The notes under the pieces were generated by a model. It saw only the letters and a list, made by a program, of their open reading frames with translations, was not told where the DNA came from and did not search any database. 36,999 bases of DNA from Prosthecobacter sp. (GTDB taxonomy: Bacteria > Verrucomicrobiota > Verrucomicrobiia > Verrucomicrobiales > Verrucomicrobiaceae): positions 1-36,999 of the forward strand of contig NZ_JAQSEA010000152.1 in the NCBI RefSeq assembly GCF_029946185.1. Reading direction: 5' to 3'. Of this stretch, positions 17,600-25,394 are shown piece by piece. Position 1 is the stretch's first letter, and each line of letters begins with the position of its first letter. Made by a program: the position numbers and the translations under genes.

Positions 17600-18865
17600 A
17601 TGCCCACGACCGACCTGATCGCCGATCTCGAATGGCGCGGCCTGCTCAAACAGTGCAGCGACCTCGAAGCCCTCAAGGAATCCCTCAAAACTCAGCAGAC
17701 CTTCTACTGCGGTTTTGATCCCACCGCCGACAGCCTGCACATCGGCAATCTGCTGCCGCTCATGGCTCTGCGCCGCGTGCAGGAGCATGGGCACAAGGCC
17801 ATCGCCATCGTCGGTGGCGGCACCGGTTTGATCGGCGACCCCAGCGGCAAGGCCAACGAGCGCACGCTCAACACGCCGGAGACCGTCGCCGCATTTGTGA
17901 AACGCATCGAGGTGCAGATCCGCAGCATCCTCATTCCCGAGCAGACCATCATCGAAGACAACGCTTCGTGGATTTGCAAACTGAGCGCCGTGGAACTGCT
18001 GCGCGACGTGGGCAAGAACTTCACCATCGCCTGGATGCTGGCGAAGGATTCCGTGAGCTCCCGTCTCGAAAGCGGCATCTCGTTCACCGAGTTCACCTAC
18101 ATGATCCTGCAGTCGTATGACTTCGTGGTGCTCAATGAGCGCCATGGCTGCACCGTGCAGATTGGCGGCAGCGACCAGTGGGGCAACATGACCGCCGGCA
18201 TCGACCTCGTGCGCAAAATGCGCGGCCAGCAGACCTACGTCGTCACCTTCCCGCTCATCACCACCAGCTCTGGCAAAAAATTCGGCAAGTCCGAAGCCGG
18301 TGCCATCTGGATGGACGCCACCAAGACCAGCTCCTATGCCTTCTACCAGTTCTGGGTGAACTCCGAAGATCCCGATGTGCCGCGCTTCCTGCGCCAGTTC
18401 ACGCTGCTCTCGCACGAGGAAATCGAAACCATCGAAGCCGAGCACAACGCGAATCCCGGACAGCGCAGCGGTCACAAGCGCCTCGCCGCCGAAGTCACCC
18501 GCATGGTGCATGGTGAGGAAGAACTGCAAAAAGTCATCCTCGCCTCCCAGGCCCTCTTCGGTGGTGCCGACCTCGCCACCGCCGATGTCAGCACCCTCAT
18601 CGAAGCCACCGCCTCCGCGCCGAGCACCGAAGTCGATCTCGCCAGCATCCCACCAATCGCCGATCTCCTCGTCACCCTCGGCCTCGCCACCTCCAAAGGT
18701 GATGCCGGTCGTCTCATGAAAGGCGGCGGTTTTTACATCAACAACGCGCAGGTGCCAGCTGGAGAAGTGCCCGTGCTCACCGCCGAAAACTTCCTTGGCG
18801 GCCGCCTCTGCATCCTCCGCAAAGGCAAGAAAAGCTACGCGACGGTGCGTGTGGCAGGGGTGTGA
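17600..18865 (+). CDS. tyrS: Tyrosyl-tRNA synthetase
   Basis: The 421-residue class I synthetase charges tRNA-Tyr. The HIGH motif is HIGN (47-50, in DPTADSLHIGNLLPLM) and the KMSKS motif is KFGKS (227-231). Tyrosine-site residues are typical (YCGFDPTADS, QSYDFVVLNERHGCTVQIGG, SDQWGNM). An S4-like RNA-binding domain forms the C-terminus (about 350-421, ADLLVTLGLATSKGDAGRLM then GGGFYINNAQV). Length matches the bacterial TyrRS family. The start ATG 17600 has no Shine-Dalgarno sequence and lies just after the ATTCGTC repeats. No T-box was seen, as expected outside Firmicutes. Confidence 0.96.
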   Translation: MPTTDLIADLEWRGLLKQCSDLEALKESLKTQQTFYCGFDPTADSLHIGNLLPLMALRRVQEHGHKAIAIVGGGTGLIGDPSGKANERTLNTPETVAAFVKRIEVQIRSILIPEQTIIEDNASWICKLSAVELLRDVGKNFTIAWMLAKDSVSSRLESGISFTEFTYMILQSYDFVVLNERHGCTVQIGGSDQWGNMTAGIDLVRKMRGQQTYVVTFPLITTSSGKKFGKSEAGAIWMDATKTSSYAFYQFWVNSEDPDVPRFLRQFTLLSHEEIETIEAEHNANPGQRSGHKRLAAEVTRMVHGEEELQKVILASQALFGGADLATADVSTLIEATASAPSTEVDLASIPPIADLLVTLGLATSKGDAGRLMKGGGFYINNAQVPAGEVPVLTAENFLGGRLCILRKGKKSYATVRVAGV

Positions 18866-18923
18866 GGCCTGCGGATAAAACCGCACGCTTGCGAATGCTC
18901 CCTGGCCATGGCAATCTAACAGC

Positions 18924-19115
18924 ATGAGCACCAAGGTTCTCGAAAAGACAATCACCGATCTTAAGCGACGTGTTGCCAAGATCGAAGCCAGCATGACTAC
19001 ACCTCGTGGTGGCTGGAAGAAAATCGTTGGCGCGGCCAAGGATGATCACCACTTCGCTGAAGCCATGCGACTTGGAGCCAAATGGCGGAAGCAGGCGAAC
19101 CAAGAAAACTGGTAA
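18924..19115 (+). CDS. Small antitoxin-like protein paired with a PIN toxin
   Basis: The 63-residue product has an N-terminal helical or coiled segment (STKVLEKTITDLKRRVAKIE) and a Trp/Arg-containing C-terminal part (GWKKIVGAAKDDHHFAEAMR, LGAKWRKQANQENW). This GW..I.G..KDD..F.EA...G..WR pattern is common in small proteins placed directly before PIN-domain genes in Verrucomicrobia and Planctomycetes, and is thought to be a toxin-binding tail (from memory of the pattern). The stop lies 4 bases before the PIN gene. It is intact and probably autoregulates the pair, but no operator was identified. Confidence 0.75.
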   Translation: MSTKVLEKTITDLKRRVAKIEASMTTPRGGWKKIVGAAKDDHHFAEAMRLGAKWRKQANQENW

Positions 19116-19119
19116 GCCG

Positions 19120-19545
19120 ATGTTTGTGGTACTGGATACGAACCACTTCGCTGAACTCGTGCATGACACCGGATGCGGCGCACGGTTGAAACAACGATTC
19201 GCCAAGCACCGTGCCGAGGTGCTGACCACGATCATCACTGCGCAGGAGGTGAGCGAGGGCTGGAGCGCCTTCATTCGCAAACAGAAAGCGGGCAGCGAGA
19301 AACAGATCCACGGCTACTCGCAATTCCAGCATAGCCTCGCAATGCTGATGGAACTCACTGTGCTCCCCTTCGATGAGCAGGCCGCTGCAGTCTTTCGCGA
19401 CCTGCGCAAACACCTGCCACAAGCCGGCACGCAAGATCTCAAGATCGCCGCCATCGGCATCGCTCACGATGCCACTGTGCTGACTCGCAACCTGGTACAT
19501 TTCACGAAAGTGCCGGGACTGCGGGTGGAGAACTGGCTGGATTGA
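19120..19545 (+). CDS. PIN-domain toxin (VapC-like)
   Basis: The start ATG 19120, four bases after the antitoxin stop, gives MFVVLDTNHFAELVHD, with the first acidic residue of the PIN site at Asp6. Further acidic candidates are Glu43 (IITAQEVSEGW), Asp106 (GTQDLKIAAIGIAHDATVLT) and Asp117, followed by TRNLVHFTKVPGLRVENW, the usual end of a VapC. The 141-residue length is typical. VapC toxins are Mg-dependent ribonucleases, often cutting initiator tRNA or rRNA, held inactive by their antitoxin. The longer frame from 19006 overlaps the antitoxin gene and is rejected. Confidence 0.88.
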   Translation: MFVVLDTNHFAELVHDTGCGARLKQRFAKHRAEVLTTIITAQEVSEGWSAFIRKQKAGSEKQIHGYSQFQHSLAMLMELTVLPFDEQAAAVFRDLRKHLPQAGTQDLKIAAIGIAHDATVLTRNLVHFTKVPGLRVENWLD

Positions 19546-19637
19546 GCCAAAGAGCATTGCTGGCCATCCAGGTTCTCTCACTGGACGGTGCTGGGATCAT
19601 GTTCAACGATGTCCACCCACACCCGCAATCCATTCGC

Positions 19638-21932
19638 ATGAAATTTTTTCCCACTCTTGGTTTCAGCGTCGCCCTCTTGGCGGCAGCCCTTCAAGCCGCC
19701 GACTCACCCACCCTCGAAGCCGACCTCCTCATCGTCGGCGGCAATGAATCCGCCTGCGCTGCCGCTGTTCAAGCCGCTCGCCTCGGCGTGAAGAAGATCG
19801 TGCTGGTGAATGACATCGACTGGCTCGGCGGTCAGTTCAGCGCGGAAGGCGTGGGCTGTCCGGATGAGTGGACCGGCGTGAATGGCCGCCGCGTCAACTT
19901 CCCACGCAGCGGCATCTACAGCGAGGTCATCAATCGCATCCGTGCGCACAACTCGCAGACCTATGGCATCCCGGCTCCCGGCAATTCTTACTGCGGCACG
20001 GAGACCATCGAACCCGCAGCGGCAGCGAAGATTTTCGAAGAACTCCTCAAACCCTACGTCGATGCCGGAGTACTGCGCATCGAACGCGGGTGGCAGGTGG
20101 ACAAGGTGACCGTCGATAAGAATCAGGTGACCGGCTGTGTCTTCGTTCGTCGTTCAGGCTTCAGCCCGTCCGGCACACTCACCGTCAAAGCCCGGCTCAC
20201 CCTCGACTCCTCCGACTGGGGCGATGTGATTCGCCACAGTGGTGCGAAATACGGCGCGGGCCCCGATTTGAAATCCCGCTTCGGCGAAACCAGTGCCCCC
20301 GCAGCCTTCGATGACGCAGGCCAGCAGGAGATGAATCCGCTCTCCTGGTGCGTGGTGCTTCGTGAGGCAGGCAAGAACAGCGTCATTCCCAAACCGTCGA
20401 TCTACGATCCGCGTTCCTTTGCACAGCTCGACAAAACGCCGCCGTGGGTGGACAGCGACATGAGCACCGGCACCTACAGCCAGTCGGGCTGGAGCGTTTA
20501 CACGCATCGGCGGCTGGTGGACCGCTGGCACAACGGCCTCGCCCCCGGCACAGAGGCCACGTTTCTGAACTGGCCCGTGCAGGATTATCCCCTGTGCCAG
20601 CTGCCACAGCGCGTGGTGGATGCGCTCGAAAAAACTGAGGCCGGTGCGTCGAAGAAGAACATCGTCGATCTCACGCCCGCGCAGCGGCAGATCATTTTCG
20701 ACGACGCGAAGCAGCACACGCTGAGCATGCTCCACCACCTGCAAACAGCGGTGCATGATCGAGTGGGCGAATTCCCGCAAAGCTTCCGCTACATGAAGCT
20801 CACCGATGAGTTCGGCACATCCGATCTGCTGCCGCCGAAGCCGTACGTGCGTGAAGGTCTGCGTCTGGAAGCGCTCTACATGCTGCGGGAGCAGGACATC
20901 CGCGCTGAAACACGCGAGCCGAAGTGGGCCAAGGTGATGGTGCCCGATGGCCTGTTCGGCTTTCAGTTCAACATCGACTTCCATCCCACGCGCCGCCGTT
21001 TCCTCACCGAAGATCGCAACGGCCCATGGCTGTACGTACAGACGCCGTCGCGTGGCTGGCACACGGACACCGACCGGGCGATGTTTCCGCTGCGTGGCCT
21101 CGTGCCGGTGCAGATGAATGGACTGCTGGGTTGCTCGAAGAACATCGGCGTCAGCAGCGTGGTGCAGAGCGCGCTGCGTTTGCACGGCCAGATGATGCAC
21201 GTGGGTCAGGCCAGCGCCACACTCGCATGGCTCTGCTTGCGCGATGGCATCCAGCCCCGCGCTGCAGCAGCGTTGCAAAAAAACTGGCATGAGATTCAGC
21301 TACGCCTCGTCCGTGGCACCGGCGGTCCCGGCGTGCTGCTCTGGCCCTGGCAGGATCTCCCCACCGACACGCTGCATTTTGAAGCTGCCAACATGCTCGC
21401 CGTGCGCGGCATCTGGCCGGCAGAAGAGGGCAGCGTCTTCTTCAATGCAGAACACGTCATGACCCGCCGCGAACTCGCCCGTGTGCTGGCACGCCTCCTC
21501 CGCGCTCAATCAAATCCACCCGGATGGAAAGTCGCTGCAACACCGCGCTTCACAGATGTCGGTCAGGACGATGCAGATCGTGCAGCCATCGAATCCCTCT
21601 GCTCCTGGGGCATCGTGACAACAGACAAAACGTTCAACCCCGACAACAAAGCCGACTGGGCCACGCTCTATCGCTGGGCTACCGCCTTGGAGCTGCCCGT
21701 AGATCGCGGACTCTTCAGCAAAGACGTTGCACAACGTCTCCTCACACGTGCGGATACCGTGGTGCAGCTCTGGCATGCGCTGCGCCAGCAGGGAGAATGG
21801 CTTAACGACGACGCCTCCTGGCTGCAGCCTGACCACGATCACGACGAAGATGACCGCAAAGATCTCGATGATCCCTTGCCCTTCGACAGCAACAACAACG
21901 GCTTGCCTGATCGCCTCGAGTACCAGCCGTAA
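19638..21932 (+). CDS. Secreted FAD-dependent oxidoreductase with SLH-like module
   Basis: The start ATG 19638 gives a signal peptide (MKFFPTLGFSVALLAAALQA). The 764-residue product has an FAD-binding Rossmann N-terminus (ADLLIVGGNESACAAAVQAA, KIVLVNDIDWLGGQFS) of the FAD_oxidored/xanthan-lyase-like family common in Verrucomicrobia and Planctomycetes. It also has the later FAD site GLLGCSKNIGVSSVVQSALR and MHVGQASATLAWL. Residues about 610-700 look like one S-layer-homology repeat (FTDVGQDDADRAAIESLCSW, GIVTTDKTFNPDNKADW). The end is very acidic and finishes DSNNNGLPDRLEYQP, a calcium-type loop of the thrombospondin-3/dockerin kind. The catalytic substrate is unknown; surface or envelope location is inferred. 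Confidence 0.85.
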   Translation: MKFFPTLGFSVALLAAALQAADSPTLEADLLIVGGNESACAAAVQAARLGVKKIVLVNDIDWLGGQFSAEGVGCPDEWTGVNGRRVNFPRSGIYSEVINRIRAHNSQTYGIPAPGNSYCGTETIEPAAAAKIFEELLKPYVDAGVLRIERGWQVDKVTVDKNQVTGCVFVRRSGFSPSGTLTVKARLTLDSSDWGDVIRHSGAKYGAGPDLKSRFGETSAPAAFDDAGQQEMNPLSWCVVLREAGKNSVIPKPSIYDPRSFAQLDKTPPWVDSDMSTGTYSQSGWSVYTHRRLVDRWHNGLAPGTEATFLNWPVQDYPLCQLPQRVVDALEKTEAGASKKNIVDLTPAQRQIIFDDAKQHTLSMLHHLQTAVHDRVGEFPQSFRYMKLTDEFGTSDLLPPKPYVREGLRLEALYMLREQDIRAETREPKWAKVMVPDGLFGFQFNIDFHPTRRRFLTEDRNGPWLYVQTPSRGWHTDTDRAMFPLRGLVPVQMNGLLGCSKNIGVSSVVQSALRLHGQMMHVGQASATLAWLCLRDGIQPRAAAALQKNWHEIQLRLVRGTGGPGVLLWPWQDLPTDTLHFEAANMLAVRGIWPAEEGSVFFNAEHVMTRRELARVLARLLRAQSNPPGWKVAATPRFTDVGQDDADRAAIESLCSWGIVTTDKTFNPDNKADWATLYRWATALELPVDRGLFSKDVAQRLLTRADTVVQLWHALRQQGEWLNDDASWLQPDHDHDEDDRKDLDDPLPFDSNNNGLPDRLEYQP

Positions 21933-22065
21933 TCTTGAGGCCTGCACGGGCGATCGGTGAAGAGCGTTCATGGTGAGTTTTTGAAAAGCAGGGATGCTCT
22001 CAGAGCGCACCTGCCGCAACAATCGAATGAATAAGCTCTCCGCCCATGCGTCGGAGAGGGGGACA

Positions 22066-22689
22066 ATGAAAACCAAAACCTTCCTCCTGCTTGCTTCACT
22101 GACCCTGGCCGTTTCGCTCACTTCCTGTGATCAACTCGCAGGCCCTTACTCTTCTGGCTATGGATCAAGTTATGGCTCAGGTTATGGTTCAGGCTATGGC
22201 TCCTCGTATGCATCGCGACCAAACTACTATGGCGGCGGCTACAACTCGCGCCCCGTGGTTTCATACAACAGCTTTAACAGCTACAACTCGCGCCCCTATT
22301 CCTATTCCGGTTATTCAAACCGCTCTTATTCCTCCCCCTCTTTTTCGTCGTCCCTGCGCGGCTTTGGCGTCAATGGCGGAAGATCGGGTGCGCCATCGCA
22401 TCACTCCAGTCACAGCTATTCACCAGCACCCTCCAGCGGCCATTCCACGCACCACTCCAGAGGCGGCTCCTTCGGCGGCAGCACTCATCATTCCAGCCGT
22501 GGCTCCTTGGGCGCTCCATCCTCCTTCGGTGGTAGCGCACATCATTCCGGCGGCGGCTCGTCCGGCGGCTCCGGCTTTGGCGGTGCTTCCCACCGCAGCA
22601 GTCATTCTTCTGGCGGACCTCCATCGGGAGGAACTCCCAGCCCCTCCAGTGGCGGTCATCGCAGCGGCAGCCATCGTGGCATGCATTGA
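22066..22689 (+). CDS. Low-complexity Gly/Ser/Tyr/His-rich lipoprotein
   Basis: ATG 22066 follows a purine-rich ribosome site (GGAGAGGGGG) and gives a lipoprotein signal (KTKTFLLLASLTLAVSLTSC; the lipidated Cys is residue 22 or 23). The mature protein has two low-complexity zones. The first is a Tyr/Gly/Ser zone (SSGYGSSYGSGYGSGYGSS, then NSRP repeats); the second is a His/Ser/Gly zone with HHSSHS, THHSRGGS, THHSSRGS and AHHSGGGS units, ending HRSGSHRGMH. No domain was recognised. The many His pairs could bind metal, and the Gly/Tyr zone could self-assemble, but both are inference. The low-complexity repeats are in-frame variants of short units, so length may vary between strains. A strong terminator follows. 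Confidence 0.75.
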   Translation: MKTKTFLLLASLTLAVSLTSCDQLAGPYSSGYGSSYGSGYGSGYGSSYASRPNYYGGGYNSRPVVSYNSFNSYNSRPYSYSGYSNRSYSSPSFSSSLRGFGVNGGRSGAPSHHSSHSYSPAPSSGHSTHHSRGGSFGGSTHHSSRGSLGAPSSFGGSAHHSGGGSSGGSGFGGASHRSSHSSGGPPSGGTPSPSSGGHRSGSHRGMH

Positions 22690-22725
22690 TGCAGAAACGG
22701 CATGCCGTAAGATCTGATCAAGACC

Positions 22726-22757
22726 GCGCCCGGAGATCATCTCCGGGCGCTTTTTTT
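22726..22757 (+). terminator. Rho-independent terminator of the low-complexity lipoprotein gene
   Basis: A perfect 11-bp stem, GCGCCCGGAGA (22726-22736) against TCTCCGGGCGC (22740-22750), has a TCA loop and is followed by seven T residues (22751-22757). It lies 37 bases after the stop at 22689 and just before the end of the convergent gene. Confidence 0.95.
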
Positions 22758-22771
22758 GTCGCTGATCCGGC

Positions 22772-23809
22772 TCACTCCTGCGGCAGATGGCCAATCACAC
22801 GCGGCTTGCCCGCTCCTTCCCACAGCATCATCGCCAGGCCTTTGTCTTCCTCCGCATCACCGAAATAAAACACCCGCGGTTTGCCTCCCACCTCAGTGGC
22901 GCAGAAGCCGGCGGCGAATTCCATGTCCTCCGAGATGATCTCAGTTTTATTCAGCGAGTAGGTCATGGCATCAAGCTGATCTTGGGTGGTGAGCGTATCG
23001 TCGGATGTGGGCGAGTGCAGCGCCTTGGCCGGCAGCGGCACGCGCATGATTGCCGCCATGTGGCGTCCGCGCAGTTGGGCATAGATCCATTTTCCCGCAG
23101 GGGCCACATGCTGCACCCACATGTTGCCACCGTTGGCTTCATCCGTATTCATGATGCCCAGCGGGGCGATCCGTGCGCCGACCAGCGTTCCCAGCCGCTC
23201 GGTGCCGGCCTCCTCATCCATCTGGATGCCACCCTCCCACACATCGCCTTGAGTCACGAAAAACAGACGGCCATCGGTGGAAAAAATACCGCCGGTGGCA
23301 TCGCTCACACGCCGGCAAAAAACGGACAGAAAGGCATGCTTGCCACTCGGCTTGCGCCCATAAAAAGTGCCCCTGCTCGTCGCGTCGGCGCTCTCATTAC
23401 CGCTAATCAAAAGACAATCCGTGAGCGGCGTTCCCGGCACGGTGGAAACGAAGAGATCCGTGGCACCCACCACAGGTGCCGTGGCGCACACGTGCTTCAC
23501 CGGTGTGGCCGCACCCGGTGTCCACACCCACACGCCGTCTTTCGCCAGAAACAAAGCTTCACCCTCGCTGCCTGCGGCCACGCTGTCGATGCTCTCGTCC
23601 TTCAGCTCCGCTGGCAAAGGCGCCGGGGTGATCTTTCCCGTGGCTACGTCCACCTGCACCAGCCCCGTGCGGCCCCTGCCGCCGAGGCCCATCGTCACCG
23701 TCTTGCCATCTTTCGAAAAGTACGCCTCATTGGCCACGCTGGGTTGCAGCGAAAGAATTAGTCCCAATGAAGCACTGACAAGAAGAACCGGAAGTCGTGA
23801 GATGCTCAT
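22772..23809 (-). CDS. Secreted beta-propeller-like protein, unknown function
   Basis: The 345-residue product has a signal peptide (MSISRLPVLLVSASLGLILS, mature from about ANEAYFS). A series of short beta-strand repeats follows (FSKDGKTVTMGLGG, LVQVDVATGKITPAPLP, ALFLAKDGVWVWTPG, GIFSTDGRLFFVTQGDVWEG, RVFYFGDAEEDKGLAMML). The spacing resembles a WD40- or YVTN-type propeller but no diagnostic motif is present. It is probably periplasmic. It converges on the low-complexity lipoprotein gene, and a 177-base region with no recognised promoter separates its start from the thioredoxin gene. Confidence 0.75.
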   Translation of the reverse strand: MSISRLPVLLVSASLGLILSLQPSVANEAYFSKDGKTVTMGLGGRGRTGLVQVDVATGKITPAPLPAELKDESIDSVAAGSEGEALFLAKDGVWVWTPGAATPVKHVCATAPVVGATDLFVSTVPGTPLTDCLLISGNESADATSRGTFYGRKPSGKHAFLSVFCRRVSDATGGIFSTDGRLFFVTQGDVWEGGIQMDEEAGTERLGTLVGARIAPLGIMNTDEANGGNMWVQHVAPAGKWIYAQLRGRHMAAIMRVPLPAKALHSPTSDDTLTTQDQLDAMTYSLNKTEIISEDMEFAAGFCATEVGGKPRVFYFGDAEEDKGLAMMLWEGAGKPRVIGHLPQE

Positions 23810-23986
23810 GGCGCTGGGCTTAATTCAGCCTGACGCCAAGTCAATGCGCATCGGCCATCTCAGTGATCATGGATGCACCAAAAACAAAAGAGGCATCCAC
23901 CCTGACTTTCCAATCAATCGCAGAATCCGGGAATAAAAACCACCTCCCGCGCATCTCACCATTCGTTCCCTTATGACCCTCAAACC

Positions 23987-24412
23987 ATGAAAATAACCAT
24001 TCTACTCGCCCTCGTCGCCGCCACGAGCCTCGCTCTCGCCAGCGATTTCCCGAAAGGCAGCCCAGATTTCAAAGACAGCAGCACCTCCGCCATGAGTGCC
24101 GCCAAAACCTCCGGCAAGCCGGTTGTCCTCGTCTTTTCCGCCTCTTGGTGCCCGCCCTGTCAGGCCATGAAACGTGACGTCTATCCCAGCGCAGAAGTGA
24201 AGGCCTTCCACGACAAGTTCGTCTGGGCCTACATCGATGTGGATGATGCGCGTAATGAAAGCGCCGCCACCAAATACGGCGTCAATGGCATACCCCACAT
24301 CGAGTTTCTCAATGCCGGGGGTAAAGAGGTAGGCAAGCAAGTCGGCGGCACCTCCTCCAAGGAATTCGCCAAGACGCTCCAAAGCGTATTGACCAAGGCA
24401 AACAAATCCTAA
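23987..24412 (+). CDS. Periplasmic thioredoxin-family protein
   Basis: The 141-residue product has a signal peptide (MKITILLALVAATSLALA) and one thioredoxin fold with the active site CPPC (Cys55-Cys58, in VFSASWCPPCQAMKRDVYPS). It also has VWAYIDVDDARNESAATKYG and the cis-proline loop GIPHIEFLNAGGKEVG. CPPC, rather than the CGPC of thioredoxin, together with export suggests a thiol reductase or reductant-transfer role in the periplasm; the partner is not evident from the neighbours. It is a single-gene unit, ending just before a hairpin shared with the convergent NIPSNAP gene. Confidence 0.9.
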   Translation: MKITILLALVAATSLALASDFPKGSPDFKDSSTSAMSAAKTSGKPVVLVFSASWCPPCQAMKRDVYPSAEVKAFHDKFVWAYIDVDDARNESAATKYGVNGIPHIEFLNAGGKEVGKQVGGTSSKEFAKTLQSVLTKANKS

Positions 24413-24426
24413 CGCGGTGCGATTTC

Positions 24427-24450
24427 GGAGCCGGGGTCATCCCCGGCTCC
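24427..24450. terminator. Hairpin between convergent trx-like and NIPSNAP genes
   Basis: A perfect 10-bp stem, GGAGCCGGGG against CCCCGGCTCC with a TCAT loop, fills the space between the two stop codons. No T-run follows on either strand, so it may be a two-way terminator of the U-tract-free kind or an mRNA-end stabiliser. Confidence 0.6.
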
Positions 24451-25236
24451 TCAGATCTGTGAATACGGCGTCGGCACCAGCACGATGTTCGTGATGCGTG
24501 ACACGATCTCCTTGTCCGTGAAGCCGGGCGTCGTCTTGAGCTTCGTCCATTCAGGATCGACTCGGAAGGTGTTCCACGCCTGATCCTTCGCCGCCGCATC
24601 GCTGAAGCTCAGCATGTACGTCAGGTTCGGCATCAGCGGCCCCACAATCGTCTCGCCAAAGAAGACCGCATTCAGACCACTGCGCTTGAAGATTTCCAGT
24701 TCGCCGATGTTGAACATCTCGATCTTCTTCCTCCCCGTTTTCTCGCTCGGGCTCTCATAGATGCGCAGTTGGTACACCTGGCTGCCCTTGGCCGGCACCG
24801 CCATCGCAGGCATGCCCGCAATGCCCTGCGTCAGCCAGCTCTCAACACGTTCGTACACCGCATCCGCCGCTGGGGCATCGAGGTAAGCCGCGCCCTGCTG
24901 TTGCAAGGCTGCGTCAGTCAGCAATTCCGAGCTCTTCGCGAATTGATCAAGCGAGCTGTAGCGCAGCACGACATAAACCACCGCCGTCGCTTCCGCCTTC
25001 TCCGGCACGAACACCCCCACGTTGCGCACACCGAGACGGTTCAGTGCAGGAATCGCCGCATCCTTCAGGTAAGCATCCAGCACGCCCTGTTTCTCCGGAC
25101 TCTTGAGCGTGTACTTTCGGATTTCAAAATACTCCCGCGCAGCGCCGCTCGGCTCATCGGCAGCATGCAGGTTTTGGATGACACCGACGAGCCCGCTGGC
25201 GGCCACGGTGGATTTGAGGAAGGTGCTTCGGGTCAT
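24451..25236 (-). CDS. NIPSNAP-family protein with exported N-terminus
   Basis: The 261-residue product has two NIPSNAP (dimeric alpha/beta-barrel) repeats: about 34-130, starting YFEIRKYTLKSPEKQGVLDA, and about 152-258, starting VYQLRIYESPSEKTGRKKIE and including FGETIVGPLMPNLTYMLSF. The N-terminus MTRSTFLKSTVAASGLVGVI looks like a secretion or Tat-type signal with a single Arg, and AADEP marks a cleavage site. Such double-NIPSNAP exported proteins are frequent in Verrucomicrobia and Planctomycetes; their function is not known. It is divergent from the SGNH hydrolase gene, with about 160 bases between the starts. Confidence 0.88.
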   Translation of the reverse strand: MTRSTFLKSTVAASGLVGVIQNLHAADEPSGAAREYFEIRKYTLKSPEKQGVLDAYLKDAAIPALNRLGVRNVGVFVPEKAEATAVVYVVLRYSSLDQFAKSSELLTDAALQQQGAAYLDAPAADAVYERVESWLTQGIAGMPAMAVPAKGSQVYQLRIYESPSEKTGRKKIEMFNIGELEIFKRSGLNAVFFGETIVGPLMPNLTYMLSFSDAAAKDQAWNTFRVDPEWTKLKTTPGFTDKEIVSRITNIVLVPTPYSQI

Positions 25237-25394
25237 GAAAAGTGGGGAGTGATTGGCTCCGTGATGCTGACGACTTCAGCGCGAATCGTCAACGCCATTT
25301 CGCCAAAACAAGTCCTGACCAACTCTCCGTCTCAGCACGAATCGATGAGAGAGAAACACCCCCGTTGCGTTCTCACGGGCGATCCAGCCATTAT

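Noticed and set aside
16943-19039. 698-codon ORF opposite tyrS and the lipoprotein gene
   Set aside because: Antisense shadow spanning two certain genes and the repeat; no start context or domain.
20154-21290. 378-codon ORF opposite the FAD oxidoreductase
   Set aside because: Antisense shadow, Arg/His/Ala-rich, no recognised motif.
22141-22689. DNA tandem-repeat array instead of a gene
   Set aside because: The repeats keep one frame, follow a lipoprotein signal and a ribosome site, and are followed by a terminator.
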